This document shows positions 10,870-25,800 of a DNA stretch of 64,000 nucleotides, in pieces; position 1 is the first letter of the stretch, and the number at the start of each line of letters is the position of its first letter. The notes under the pieces are model-generated. The model had not been told where the DNA came from. It searched no databases and was given only the letters and a program-made list of their open reading frames with translations. This DNA comes from Ephydatia muelleri. Its lineage: Eukaryota; Porifera; Demospongiae; Spongillida; Spongillidae. A program made the translations under genes and the position numbers. Location: NCBI GenBank assembly GCA_013339895.1, contig JABACO010000003.1, positions 5,668,537-5,732,536 on the forward strand, in the 5' to 3' direction.

Positions 10870-13800
10870 TCTGCCTCAAAAAGTGCTTTGCAACTCACAA
10901 GAATGGCCCATCTCCATGGTGAGCTGAAGTACTTATTAGTTGTGGTCACACCCCTAGTTTCTGGATCCGCGCGTGACGTTGGGTCCCTGTTGGCGCAGTA
11001 CACACCTACCCTGTGGGACATGGAACAGCTCAGAGTCAGCCTCAAGTGCTTTGCAACTCACAAGAATGGCACCCACTTCCTGGTCAGCTTGTAAGTACTT
11101 ATGAGTTGTGGTCACACAACCCCAGTGTTCCTAATCCCGCGTGACGTTGGGTCCCTGGTTGGCGCAGGTACACACCTACCCTGTGGGTACATGGAACAGC
11201 TCCAGAGTCTGCCTCAAATGCTTTGCACAACACAAGAATGGCACCCCCCATCTTGGTGAGCTTGAAAGTACTTATGAGTTGTGGTCACACCCCCAGTGTT
11301 CTGGATCTGCGCGTGACGTTGGGTCCATGGTTGGCGCAGGTACACCACCCTGTGGGTACATGGAACAGCTCAGAGTCAGCCTCAAAGTGCTTTGCAACTC
11401 ACAAGAATGGCACCCATCTCCACTGGTGAGCTTGAAAGTACTTATGAGTTGTGGTCACACCCCCAGTGTTCTGGATCCCGCGTCGTGACGTTGGGTCCCT
11501 GGTTGGCGCAGGTCACACCTACCCTGTGGGTACATGGAACAGCTCAGTCTGCCTCAAAGTGCTTTGCAACTCACAAGAATGGCACCCATCTCCACTGGTG
11601 CTTGAAGTACTTATTAGTTGTGGTCCACCCCCAGTGTTCCGATCCACGCGTGACGTTGGGTCCCTGGTTGGCACAGGTACACACCTACCCTGTGGGTACA
11701 TGGAACAGCTCAGAGTCTGCCTCAAAGTGCTTTGCAACTCACAAGAATGGCACCCATCTTCACTGGTCAGCTTGAAAGTACTTATGAGTTGTGGTCACAC
11801 CCCCAGTGTTTCCGGATCCCTCGTGACGTTGGGTTCCCTGGTTGGCGCAGGTACACACCTACCCTGTGGGTACATGGAACAGCTCAGATCTGTCCTCAAA
11901 GTGCTTTGCAACTCACAAGAATGGCACCCATCTCCATTGGTGAGCTTGAAAGTACTTATGAGTTGTGGTCACACCCCCAGTGTTCTGGATCTGCGCGTGA
12001 CGTTGGTCCCTGGTTGGCGCAGGTACACACCTACCTGTGGGTACATGGAACAGCTCAGAGTCTGCCTCAAAGTGCTTTGCAACTCACAAGAATGGCACCC
12101 ATCTCCACTGGTGAGCTTGAAAGTACTTATGAGTTGTGGTCACACCCCCAGTGTTCTATCCGCCGTGACGTTGGGTCCCTGGTTGGCGCAGGTACACACC
12201 TACCCTGTGGGTACCTGGAACAGCTCAGAGTCTGCCTCAAAGTGCTTTGGCAACTCACAAGAATGGCACCCATCTCCACTGTGAGCTTGAAAGTACTTAT
12301 GAGTTGTGGTCACACCCCCAGTGTTCCGGATCCACGCATGACGTTGGTTCCCTGGTTGGCGCAGGTACACACCTACCCGTGGGTACATGGAACAGCTCAG
12401 AGTCTGCCTCAAAAGGCTTTGCAAACTCACAAGAATGGCACCATCTCCATTGGTGAGCTTAAAAGTACTATGAGTTGTGGTCACAACACCCCTAGTGTTC
12501 TGGATCCGCGCGTGACGTTGGGTCCCTGGTTTGGCGCAGGTACACACGCTACCCTGTGGGTACAGGGAACAGCTCAGAGTCTGCTCAAAGTGCTTTGCAA
12601 CTCACAAGAATGGCACCCATCTCCACTGGTGAGCTTGAAAGTACTTATGAGTTGTGGTCACACCCCAGTGTTCAGGATCCAACGCGTGACGTTGGGTCCC
12701 TGGTTTGGCGCAGGTACACACCTACCCTGTGGGTACATGGAACAGCTCAGAGTCTCCTCAAAGTGCTTTGCAACTCACAAGAATGGCACCCATCTCCACT
12801 GGTGAGCTTGAAAGTACTTATGAGTTGTGGTCACCCCCCCAGTGTTCAGGATCCGCGCGTGACGTTGGGTCCCTGGTTGGCGCAGGTACACACCTACCCT
12901 GTGGGTACATGGAACAGCGCAGAGTCTGCCTCAAAGTGCCTTTGCAACTCACAAGAATGGCACCCATCTCCACTGGTGAGCTTGAAAGTACTTATGAGTT
13001 GTGGTCACACCCCCCAGTGTTCCGGATCCACGCGTGACGTTGGGTCCCTGGTTGGTCGCAGGTACACACCTACCCTGTGGGTACATGGAACAGCTCAGAG
13101 TCTGTCTCAAAGTGCTTTGCAACTCTCAAGAATGGCACCCATCTCCATTGGTGAGCTTGAAAGTACTTATGAGTTGTGGTCACACCCCCAGTGTTCTGGA
13201 TCTGCGCGTGACGTTGGGTCCCTGGTTGGCGCAGGTACACACCTACCCTGTGGGTACATGGAACAGCTCAGAGTCTGCCTCAAAGTGCTTTGCAACTCAC
13301 AAGAATGGCACCCATCTCCATTGGTGAGCTTAAAAGTACTTATGAGTTGTGGTCACACCCCTAGTGTTCTGGATCCGCGCGTGACGTTGGGTCCTGGTTG
13401 GCGCAGGTACACACCTACCCTGTGGGTACATGGAACAGCTCAGAGTCTGCCTCAAAGTGCTTTGCAACTCACAAGAATGGCACCCATCTCCACTGGTGAG
13501 CTTGAAAGTACTTATGAGTTGTGGTCACACCCCCAGTGTTCCAGATCCACGCGTGACGTTGGGTCCCTGGTTGGCGCAGGTACACACCTACCCTGTGGGG
13601 TACATGAACAGCTCAGAGTCTGTCTCAAAGTGCTTTGCAACTCTCAAGAATGGCACCCATCTCCATTGGTGAGCTTGAAAGTACTTATGAGTTGTGGTCA
13701 CACCCCCAGTGTTCTGGATCTGCGCGTGACGTTGGGTCCCTGGGTTGGCGCAGGTACACACCTACCCTGTGGGTACATGGAACAGCTCAGAGTCTGTCTC

Positions 13801-16800
13801 AAGTGCTTTGCAACTCACAAGAATGGCACCCATCTCCATTGGTGAGCTTAAAAGTACTCATTAGTTGTGGTCACACCCCCAGTGTTCCGGATCCACGCGT
13901 GACGTTGGGTCCCTGGTTGGCGCAGGTACACACCTACCCTGTGGGTACATGGAACAGCTCAGAGTCTGCCTCAAAGTGCTTTGCAACTCACAAGAATGGC
14001 ACCCATCTTCCACTGGTCAGCTTGAAAGTACTTATGAGTTGTGGTCACACCCCCAGTGTTCCGGATCCACGCGTGACGTTGGGTCCCTGGTTGGCGCAGG
14101 TACACACCTACCCTGTGGGTACATGGAACAGCTCAGAGTCTGCCTCAAAGTGCTTTGCAACTCACAAGAATGGCACCCATCTCCACTGGTGAGCTTGAAA
14201 GTACTTATGAGTTGTGGTCACACCCCCAGTGTTCCGGATCCACGCGTGACGTTGGGTCCCTGGTTGGCGCAGGTACACACCTACCCTGTGGGTACATGGA
14301 ACAGCTCAGAGTCAGCCTCAAAGTGCTTTGCAACTCACAAGAATGGCACCCATCTCCACTGGTGAGCTTGAAAGTACTTATGAGTTGTGGTCACACCCCC
14401 AGTGTTCAGGATCCGCGCGTGACGTTGGGTCCCTGGTTGGCGCAGGTACACACCTACCCTGTGGGTACATGGAACAGCTCAGAGTCTGCCTCAAAGTGCT
14501 TTGCAACTCACAAGAATGGCACCCATCTCCACTGGTGAGCTTGAAAGTACTTATGAGTTGTGGTCACACCCCCAGTGTTCCGGATCCACGCGTGACGTTG
14601 GGTCCCTGGTTGGCGCAGGTACACACCTACCCTGTGGGTACATGGAACAGCTCAGAGTCTGTCTCAAAGTGCTTTGCAACTCTCAAGAATGGCACCCATC
14701 TCCATTGGTGAGCTTGAAAGTACTTATGAGTTGTGGTCACACCCCCAGTGTTCTGGATCTGCGCGTGACGTTGGGTCCCTGGTTGGCGCAGGTACACACC
14801 TACCCTGTGGGTACATGGAACAGCTCAGAGTCTGTCCTCAAAGTGCTTTGCAACTCACAAGAATGGCACCCATCTCCATTGGTGAGCTTAAAAGTACTTA
14901 TGAGTTGTGGTCACACCCCTAGTGTTCTGGATCCGCGCGTGACGTTGGGTCCCTGGTTGGCGCAGGTACACACCTACCCTGTGGGTACATGGAACAGCTC
15001 AGAGTCTGCCTCAAAGTGCTTTGCAACTCACAAGAATGGCACCCATCTCCACTGGTGAGCTTGAAAGTACTTATGAGTTGTGGTCACACCCCCAGTGTTC
15101 CAGATCCACGCGTGACGTTGGGTCCCTGGTTGGCGCAGGTACACACCTACCCTGTGGGTACATGGAACAGCTCAGAGTCTGTCTCAAAGTGCTTTGCAAC
15201 TCTCAAGAATGGCACCCATCTCCATTGGTGAGCTTGAAAGTACTTATGAGTTGTGGTCACACCCCCAGTGTTCTGGATCTGCGCGTGACGTTGGGTCCCT
15301 GGTTGGCGCAGGTACACACCTACCCTGTGGGTACATGGAACAGCTCAGAGTCTGTCTCAAGTGCTTTGCAACTCACAAGAATGGCACCCATCTCCATTGG
15401 TGAGCTTAAAAGTACTCATTAGTTGTGGTCACACCCCCAGTGTTCCGGATCCACGCGTGACGTTGGGTCCCTGGTTGGCGCAGGTACACACCTACCCTGT
15501 GGGTACATGGAACAGCTCAGAGTCTGCCTCAAAGTGCTTTGCAACTCACAAGAATGGCACCCATCTTCACTGGTCAGCTTGAAAGTACTTATGAGTTGTG
15601 GTCACACCCCCAGTGTTCCGGATCCACGCGTGACGTTGGGTCCCTGGTTGGCGCAGGTACACACCTACCCTGTGGGTACATGGAACAGCTCAGAGTCTGC
15701 CTCAAAGTGCTTTGCAACTCACAAGAATGGCACCCATCTCCATTGGTGAGCTTAAAAGTACTTATGAGTTGTGGTCACACCCCCAGTGTTCTGGATCTGC
15801 GCGTGACGTTGGGTCCCTGGTTGGCGCAGGTACACACCTACCCTGTGGGTACATGGAACAGCTCAGAGTCAGCCTCAAAGTGCTTTGCAACTCACAAGAA
15901 TGGCACCCATCTCCACTGGTGAGCTTGAAAGTACTTATTAGTTGTGGTCACACCCCTAGTGTTCTGGATCCGCGCGTGACGTTGGGTCCCTGGTTGGCGC
16001 AGGTACACACCTACCCTGTGGGTACATGGAACAGCTCAGAGTCTGCCTCAAAGTGCTTTGCAACTCACAAGAATGGCACCCATCTTCACTGGTCAGCTTG
16101 TAAGTACTTATTAGTTGTGGTCACACCCCCAGTGTTCCTAATCCGCGCGTGACGTTGGGTCCCTGGTTGGCACAGGTACACACCTACCCTGTGGGTACAT
16201 GGAACAGCTCAGAGTCTGCCTCAAAGTGCTTTGCAACTCACAAGAATGGCACCCATCTTCACTGGTCAGCTTGAAAGTACTTATGAGTTGTGGTCACACC
16301 CCCAGTGTTCCGGATCCACGCGTGACGTTGGGTCCCTGGTTGGCGCAGGTACACACCTACCCTGTGGGTACATGGAACAGCTCAGATTCTGTCTCAAAGT
16401 GCTTTGCAACTCTCAAGAATGGCACCCATCTCCATTGGTGAGCTTGAAAGTACTTATGAGTTGTGGTCACACCCCCAGTGTTCTGGATCTGCGCGTGACG
16501 TTGGGTCCCTGGTTGGCGCAGGTACACACCTACCCTGTGGGTACATGGAACAGCTCAGAGTCTGTCTCAAAGTGCTTTGCAACTCACAAGAATGGCACCC
16601 ACCTTCACTGGTCAGCTTGTAAGTACTTATTAGTTGTGGTCACACCCCCAGTGTTCCTAATCCGCGCGTGACGTTGGGTCCCTGGTTGGCGCAGGTACAC
16701 ACCTACCCTGTGGGTACATGGAACAGCTCAGAGTCTGCCTCAAAGTGCTTTGCAACTCACAAGAATGGCACCCATCTCCACTGGTGAGCTTGAAAGTACT

Positions 16801-19800
16801 TATGAGTTGTGGTCACACCCCCAGTGTTCCGGATCCACGCATGACGTTGGGTCCCTGGTTGGCGCAGGTACACACCTACCCTGTGGGTACATGGAACAGC
16901 TCAGAGTCTGCCTCAAAATGCTTTGCAACTCACAAGAATGGCACCCATCTCCATTGGTGAGCTTAAAAGTACTTATGAGTTGTGGTCACACCCCTAGTGT
17001 TCTGGATCCGCGCGTGACGTTGGGTCCCTGGTTGGCGCAGGTACACACCTACCCTGTGGGTACATGGAACAGCTCAGAGTCTGCCTCAAAGTGCTTTGCA
17101 ACTCACAAGAATGGCACCCATCTCCACTGGTGAGCTTGAAAGTACTTATGAGTTGTGGTCACACCCCCAGTGTTCCGGATCCACGCGTGACGTTGGGTCC
17201 CTGGTTGGCGCAGGTACACACCTACCCTGTGGGTACATGGAACAGCTCAGAGTCAGCCTCAAAGTGCTTTGCAACTCACAAGAATGGCACCCATCTCCAC
17301 TGGTGAGCTTGAAAGTACTTATGAGTTGTGGTCACACCCCCAGTGTTCAGGATCCGCGCGTGACGTTGGGTCCCTGGTTGGCGCAGGTACACACCTACCC
17401 TGTGGGTACATGGAACAGCTCAGAGTCTGCCTCAAAGTGCTTTGCAACTCACAAGAATGGCACCCATCTCCACTGGTGAGCTTGAAAGTACTTATGAGTT
17501 GTGGTCACACCCCCAGTGTTCCGGATCCACGCGTGACGTTGGGTCCCTGGTTGGCGCAGGTACACACCTACCCTGTGGGTACATGGAACAGCTCAGAGTC
17601 TGTCTCAAAGTGCTTTGCAACTCTCAAGAATGGCACCCATCTCCATTGGTGAGCTTGAAAGTACTTGTGAGTTGTGGTCACACCCCCAGTGTTCTGGATC
17701 TGCGCGTGACGTTGGGTCCCTGGTTGGCGCAGGTACACACCTACCCTGTGGGTACATGGAACAGCTCAGAGTCTGCCTCAAAGTGCTTTGCAACTCACAA
17801 GAATGGCACCCATCTCCATTGGTGAGCTTAAAAGTACTTATGAGTTGTGGTCACACCCCTAGTGTTCTGGATCCGCGCGTGACGTTGGGTCCCTGGTTGG
17901 CGCAGGTACACACCTACCCTGTGGGTACATGGAACAGCTCAGAGTCTGCCTCAAAGTGCTTTGCAACTCACAAGAATGGCACCCATCTCCACTGGTGAGC
18001 TTGAAAGTACTTATGAGTTGTGGTCACACCCCCAGTGTTCCAGATCCACGCGTGACGTTGGGTCCCTGGTTGGCGCAGGTACACACCTACCCTGTGGGTA
18101 CATGGAACAGCTCAGATTCTGTCTCAAAGTGCTTTGCAACTCTCAAGAATGGCACCCATCTCCATTGGTGAGCTTGAAAGTACTTATGAGTTGTGGTCAC
18201 ACCCCCAGTGTTCTGGATCTGCGCGTGACGTTGGGTCCCTGGTTGGCGCAGGTACACACCTACCCTGTGGGTACATGGAACAGCTCAGAGTCTGTCTCAA
18301 AGTGCTTTGCAACTCACAAGAATGGCACCCATCTTCACTGGTCAGCTTGTAAGTACTTATGAGTTGTGGTCACACCCCCAGTGTTCCTAATCCGCGCGTG
18401 ACGTTGGGTCCCTGGTTGGCGCAGGTACACACCTACCCTGTGGGTACATGGAACAGCTCAGAGTCTGCCTCAAAGTGCTTTGCAACTCACAAGAATGGCA
18501 CCCATCTCCACTGGTGAGCTTGAAAGTACTTATGAGTTGTGGTCACACCCCCAGTGTTCCGGATCCACGCATGACGTTGGGTCCCTGGTTGGCGCAGGTA
18601 CACACCTACCCTGTGGGTACATGGAACAGCTCAGAGTCTGCCTCAAAATGCTTTGCAACTCACAAGAATGGCACCCATCTCCATTGGTGAGCTTAAAAGT
18701 ACTTATGAGTTGTGGTCACACCCCTAGTGTTCTGGATCCGCGCGTGACGTTGGGTCCCTGGTTGGCGCAGGTACACACCTACCCTGTGGGTACATGGAAC
18801 AGCTCAGAGTCTGCCTCAAAGTGCTTTGCAACTCACAAGAATGGCACCCATCTCCACTGGTGAGCTTGAAAGTACTTATGAGTTGTGGTCACACCCCCAG
18901 TGTTCCGGATCCACGCGTGACGTTGGGTCCCTGGTTGGCGCAGGTACACACCTACCCTGTGGGTACATGGAACAGCTCAGAGTCAGCCTCAAAGTGCTTT
19001 GCAACTCACAAGAATGGCACCCATCTCACTGGTCAGCTTGTAAGTACTTATGAGTTGTGGTCACACCCCCAGTGTTCCTAATCCGCGCGTGACGTTGGGT
19101 CCCTGGTTGGCGCAGGTACACACCTACCCTGTGGGTACATGGAACAGCTCAGAGTCTGCCTCAAAGTGCTTTGCAACTCACAAGAATGGCACCCATCTCC
19201 ACTGGTGAGCTTGAAAGTACTTATGAGTTGTGGTCACACCCCCAGTGTTCCGGATCCACGCATGACGTTGGGTCCCTGGTTGGCGCAGGTACACACCTAC
19301 CCTGTGGGTACATGGAACAGCTCAGAGTCTGCCTCAAAATGCTTTGCAACTCACAAGAATGGCACCCATCTCCATTGGTGAGCTTAAAAGTACTTATGAG
19401 TTGTGGTCACACCCCCTAGTGTTCTGGATCCGCGCGTGACGTTGGGTCCCTGGTTGGCGCAGGTACACACCTACCCTGTGGGTACATGGAACAGCTCAGA
19501 GTCTGCCTCAAAGTGCTTTGCAACTCACAAGAATGGCACCCATCTCCACTGGTGAGCTTGAAAGTACTTATGAGTTGTGGTCACACCCCCAGTGTTCCGG
19601 ATCCACGCGTGACGTTGGGTCCCTGGTTGGCGCAGGTACACACCTACCCTGTGGGTACATGGAACAGCTCAGAGTCAGCCTCAAAGTGCTTTGCAACTCA
19701 CAAGAATGGCACCCATCTCCACTGGTGAGCTTGAAAGTACTTATGAGTTGTGGTCACACCCCCAGTGTTCAGGATCCGCGCGTGACGTTGGGTCCCTGGT

Positions 19801-22800
19801 TGGCGCAGGTACACACCTACCCTGTGGGTACATGGAACAGCTCAGAGTCTGCCTCAAAGTGCTTTGCAACTCACAAGAATGGCACCCATCTCCACTGGTG
19901 AGCTTGAAAGTACTTATGAGTTGTGGTCACACCCCCAGTGTTCCGGATCCACGCGTGACGTTGGGTCCCTGGTTGGCGCAGGTACACACCTACCCTGTGG
20001 GTACATGGAACAGCTCAGAGTCAGCCTCAAAGTGCTTTGCAACTCACAAGAATGGCACCCATCTCCACTGGTGAGCTTGAAAGTACTTATGAGTTGTGGT
20101 CACACCCCCAGTGTTCAGGATCCGCGCGTGACGTTGGGTCCCTGGTTGGCGCAGGTACACACCTACCCTGTGGGTACATGGAACAGCTCAGAGTCTGCCT
20201 CAAAGTGCTTTGCAACTCACAAGAATGGCACCCATCTCCACTGGTGAGCTTGAAAGTACTTATGAGTTGTGGTCACACCCCCAGTGTTCCGGATCCACGC
20301 GTGACGTTGGGTCCCTGGTTGGCGCAGGTACACACCTACCCTGTGGGTACATGGAACAGCTCAGAGTCTGTCTCAAAGTGCTTTGCAACTCTCAAGAATG
20401 GCACCCATCTCCATTGGTGAGCTTGAAAGTACTTATGAGTTGTGGTCACACCCCCAGTGTTCTGGATCTGCGCGTGACGTTGGGTCCCTGGTTGGCGCAG
20501 GTACACACCTACCCTGTGGGTACATGGAACAGCTCAGAGTCTGCCTCAAAGTGCTTTGCAACTCACAAGAATGGCACCCATCTCCATTGGTGAGCTTAAA
20601 AGTACTTATGAGTTGTGGTCACACCCCTAGTGTTCTGGATCCGCGCGTGACGTTGGGTCCCTGGTTGGCGCAGGTACACACCTACCCTGTGGGTACATGG
20701 AACAGCTCAGAGTCTGCCTCAAAGTGCTTTGCAACTCACAAGAATGGCACCCATCTCCACTGGTGAGCTTGAAAGTACTTATGAGTTGTGGTCACACCCC
20801 CAGTGTTCCTAATCCGCGCGTGACGTTGGGTCCCTGGTTGGCGCAGGTACACACCTACCCTGTGGGTACATGGAACAGCTCAGAGTCTGCCTCAAAGTGC
20901 TTTGCAACTCACAAGAATGGCACCCATCTCCACTGGTGAGCTTGAAAGTACTTATGAGTTGTGGTCACACCCCCAGTGTTCCGGATCCACGCATGACGTT
21001 GGGTCCCTGGTTGGCGCAGGTACACACCTACCCTGTGGGTACATGGAACAGCTCAGAGTCTGCCTCAAAGTGCTTTGCAACTCACAAGAATGGCACCCAT
21101 CTCCACTGGTGAGCTTGAAAGTACTTATGAGTTGTGGTCACACCCCCAGTGTTCTGGATCTGCGCGTGACGTTGGGTCCCTGGTTGGCGCAGGTACACAC
21201 CTACCCTGTGGGTACATGGAACAGCTCAGAGTCTGCCTCAAAGTGCTTTGCAACTCACAAGAATGGCACCCATCTCCATTGGTGAGCTTAAAGTACTTAT
21301 GAGTTGTGGTCACACCCCTAGTGTTCTGGATCCGCGCGTGACGTTGGGTCCCTGGTTGGCGCAGGTACACACCTACCCTGTGGGTACATGGAACAGCTCA
21401 GAGTCTGCCTCAAAGTGCTTTGCAACTCACAAGAATGGCACCCATCTCCACTGGTGAGCTTGAAAGTACTTATGAGTTGTGGTCACACCCCCAGTGTTCC
21501 GGATCCACGCGTGACGTTGGGTCCCTGGTTGGCGCAGGTACACACCTACCCTGTGGGTACATGGAACAGCTCAGAGTCAGCCTCAAAGTGCTTTGCAACT
21601 CACAAGAATGGCACCCATCTCCACTGGTGAGCTTGAAAGTACTTATGAGTTGTGGTCACACCCCCAGTGTTCAGGATCCGCGCGTGACGTTGGGTCCCTG
21701 GTTGGCGCAGGTACACACCTACCCTGTGGGTACATGGAACAGCTCAGAGTCTGCCTCAAAGTGCTTTGCAACTCACAAGAATGGCACCCATCTCCACTGG
21801 TGAGCTTGAAAGTACTTATGAGTTGTGGTCACACCCCCAGTGTTCCGGATCCACGCGTGACGTTGGGTCCCTGGTTGGCGCAGGTACACACCTACCCTGT
21901 GGGTACATGGAACAGCTCAGAGTCTGTCTCAAAGTGCTTTGCAACTCTCAAGAATGGCACCCATCTCCATTGGTGAGCTTGAAAGTACTTATGAGTTGTG
22001 GTCACACCCCCAGTGTTCTGGATCTGCGCGTGACGTTGGGTCCCTGGTTGGCGCAGGTACACACCTACCCTGTGGGTACATGGAACAGCTCAGAGTCTGC
22101 CTCAAAGTGCTTTGCAACTCACAAGAATGGCACCCATCTCCATTGGTGAGCTTAAAAGTACTTATGAGTTGTGGTCACACCCCTAGTGTTCTGGATCCGC
22201 GCGTGACGTTGGGTCCCTGGTTGGCGCAGGTACACACCTACCCTGTGGGTACATGGAACAGCTCAGAGTCTGCCTCAAAGTGCTTTGCAACTCACAAGAA
22301 TGGCACCCATCTCCACTGGTGAGCTTGAAAGTACTTATGAGTTGTGGTCACACCCCCAGTGTTCCAGATCCACGCGTGACGTTGGGTCCCTGGTTGGCGC
22401 AGGTACACACCTACCCTGTGGGTACATGGAACAGCTCAGAGTCTGTCTCAAAGTGCTTTGCAACTCTCAAGAATGGCACCCATCTCCATTGGTGAGCTTG
22501 AAAGTACTTATGAGTTGTGGTCACACCCCCAGTGTTCTGGATCTGCGCGTGACGTTGGGTCCCTGGTTGGCGCAGGTACACACCTACCCTGTGGGTACAT
22601 GGAACAGCTCAGAGTCTGTCTCAAAGTGCTTTGCAACTCACAAGAATGGCACCCATCTCCATTGGTGAGCTTAAAAGTACTCATTAGTTGTGGTCACACC
22701 CCCAGTGTTCCGGATCCACGCGTGACGTTGGGTCCCTGGTTGGCGCAGGTACACACCTACCCTGTGGGTACATGGAACAGCTCAGAGTCTGCCTCAAAGT

Positions 22801-25800
22801 GCTTTGCAACTCACAAGAATGGCACCCATCTTCACTGGTCAGCTTGAAAGTACTTATGAGTTGTGGTCACACCCCCAGTGTTCCGGATCCACGCGTGACG
22901 TTGGGTCCCTGGTTGGCGCAGGTACACACCTACCCTGTGGGTACATGGAACAGCTCAGAGTCTGCCTCAAAGTGCTTTGCAACTCACAAGAATGGCACCC
23001 ATCTCCATTGGTGAGCTTAAAAGTACTTATGAGTTGTGGTCACACCCCCAGTGTTCTGGATCTGCGCGTGACGTTGGGTCCCTGGTTGGCGCAGGTACAC
23101 ACCTACCCTGTGGGTACATGGAACAGCTCAGAGTCAGCCTCAAAGTGCTTTGCAACTCACAAGAATGGCACCCATCTCCACTGGTGAGCTTGAAAGTACT
23201 TATTAGTTGTGGTCACACCCCTAGTGTTCTGGATCCGCGCGTGACGTTGGGTCCCTGGTTGGCGCAGGTACACACCTACCCTGTGGGTACATGGAACAGC
23301 TCAGAGTCTGCCTCAAAGTGCTTTGCAACTCACAAGAATGGCACCCATCTTCACTGGTCAGCTTGTAAGTACTTATTAGTTGTGGTCACACCCCCAGTGT
23401 TCCTAATCCGCGCGTGACGTTGGGTCCCTGGTTGGCACAGGTACACACCTACCCTGTGGGTACATGGAACAGCTCAGAGTCTGCCTCAAAGTGCTTTGCA
23501 ACTCACAAGAATGGCACCCATCTTCACTGGTCAGCTTGAAAGTACTTATGAGTTGTGGTCACACCCCCAGTGTTCCGGATCCACGCGTGACGTTGGGTCC
23601 CTGGTTGGCGCAGGTACACACCTACCCTGTGGGTACATGGAACAGCTCAGATTCTGTCTCAAAGTGCTTTGCAACTCTCAAGAATGGCACCCATCTCCAT
23701 TGGTGAGCTTGAAAGTACTTATGAGTTGTGGTCACACCCCCAGTGTTCTGGATCTGCGCGTGACGTTGGGTCCCTGGTTGGCGCAGGTACACACCTACCC
23801 TGTGGGTACATGGAACAGCTCAGAGTCTGTCTCAAAGTGCTTTGCAACTCACAAGAATGGCACCCATCTTCACTGGTCAGCTTGTAAGTACTTATGAGTT
23901 GTGATCACACCCCCAGTGTTCCTAATCCGCGCGTGACGTTGGGTCCCTGGTTGGCGCAGGTACACACCTACCCTGTGGGTACATGGAACAGCTCAGAGTC
24001 TGCCTCAAAGTGCTTTGCAACTCACAAGAATGGCACCCATCTCCACTGGTGAGCTTGAAAGTACTTATGAGTTGTGGTCACACCCCCAGTGTTCCGGATC
24101 CACGCGTGACGTTGGGTCCCTGGTTGGCGCAGGTACACACCTACCCTGTGGGTACATGGAACAGCTCAGAGTCAGCCTCAAAGTGCTTTGCAACTCACAA
24201 GAATGGCACCCATCTCCACTGGTGAGCTTGAAAGTACTTATGAGTTGTGGTCACACCCCTAGTGTTCAGGATCCGCGCGTGACGTTGGGTCCCTGGTTGG
24301 CGCAGGTACACACCTACCCTGTGGGTACATGGAACAGCTCAGAGTCTGCCTCAAAGTGCTTTGCAACTCACAAGAATGGCACCCATCTTCACTGGTCAGC
24401 TTGTAAGTACTTATTAGTTGTGGTCACACCCCCAGTGTTCCTAATCCGCGCGTGACGTTGGGTCCCTGGTTGGCACAGGTACACACCTACCCTGTGGGTA
24501 CATGGAACAGCTCAGAGTCTGCCTCAAAGTGCTTTGCAACTCACAAGAATGGCACCCATCTCCACTGGTGAGCTTGAAAGTACTTATGAGTTGTGGTCAC
24601 ACCCCCAGTGTTCCGGATCCACGCGTGACGTTGGGTCCCTGGTTGGCGCAGGTACACACCTACCCTGTGGGTACATGGAACAGCTCAGAGTCTGTCTCAA
24701 AGTGCTTTGCAACTCTCAAGAATGGCACCCATCTCCATTGGTGAGCTTGAAAGTACTTATGAGTTGTGGTCACACCCCCAGTGTTCTGGATCTGCGCGTG
24801 ACGTTGGGTCCCTGGTTGGCGCAGGTACACACCTACCCTGTGGGTACATGGAACAGCTCAGAGTCTGTCTCAAAGTGCTTTGCAACTCACAAGAATGGCA
24901 CCCATCTCCATTGGTGACTTAAAAGTACTTATGAGTTGTGGTCACACCCCCAGTGTTCCGGATCCACGCGTGACGTTGGGTCCCTGGTTGGCGCAGGTAC
25001 ACACCTACCCTGTGGGTACATGGAACAGCTCAGATTCTGTCTCAAAGTGCTTTGCAACTCTCAAGAATGGCACCCATCTCCATTGGTGAGCTTGAAAGTA
25101 CTTATGAGTTGTGGTCACACCCCCAGTGTTCTGGATCTGCGCGTGACGTTGGGTCCCTGGTTGGCGCAGGTACACACCTACCCTGTGGGTACATGGAACA
25201 GCTCAGAGTCTGTCTCAAAGTGCTTTGCAACTCACAAGAATGGCACCCATCTTCACTGGTCAGCTTGTAAGTACTTATGAGTTGTGGTCACACCCCCAGT
25301 GTTCCTAATCCGCGCGTGACGTTGGGTCCCTGGTTGGCGCAGGTACACACCTACCCTGTGGGTACATGGAACAGCTCAGAGTCTGCCTCAAAGTGCTTTG
25401 CAACTCACAAGAATGGCACCCATCTCCACTGGTGAGCTTGAAAGTACTTATGAGTTGTGGTCACACCCCTAGTGTTCCGGATCCACGCGTGACGTTGGGT
25501 CCCTGGTTGGCGCAGGTACACACCTACCCTGTGGGTACATGGAACAGCTCAGAGTCTGCCTCAAAGTGCTTTGCAACTCACAAGAATGGCACCCATCTCC
25601 ACTGGTGAGCTTGAAAGTACTTATGAGTTGTGGTCACACCCCTAGTGTTCCGGATCCACGCGTGACGTTGGGTCCCTGGTTGGCGCAGGTACACACCTAC
25701 CCTGTGGGTACATGGAACAGCTCAGAGTCTGCCTCAAAGTGCTTTGCAACTCACAAGAATGGCACCCATCTCCACTGGTGAGCTTGAAAGTACTTATGAG

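Noticed and set aside
9738..11094. ORFs of 350-435 codons spanning the gap
   Set aside because: They consist almost wholly of N and result from treating unknown bases as open.
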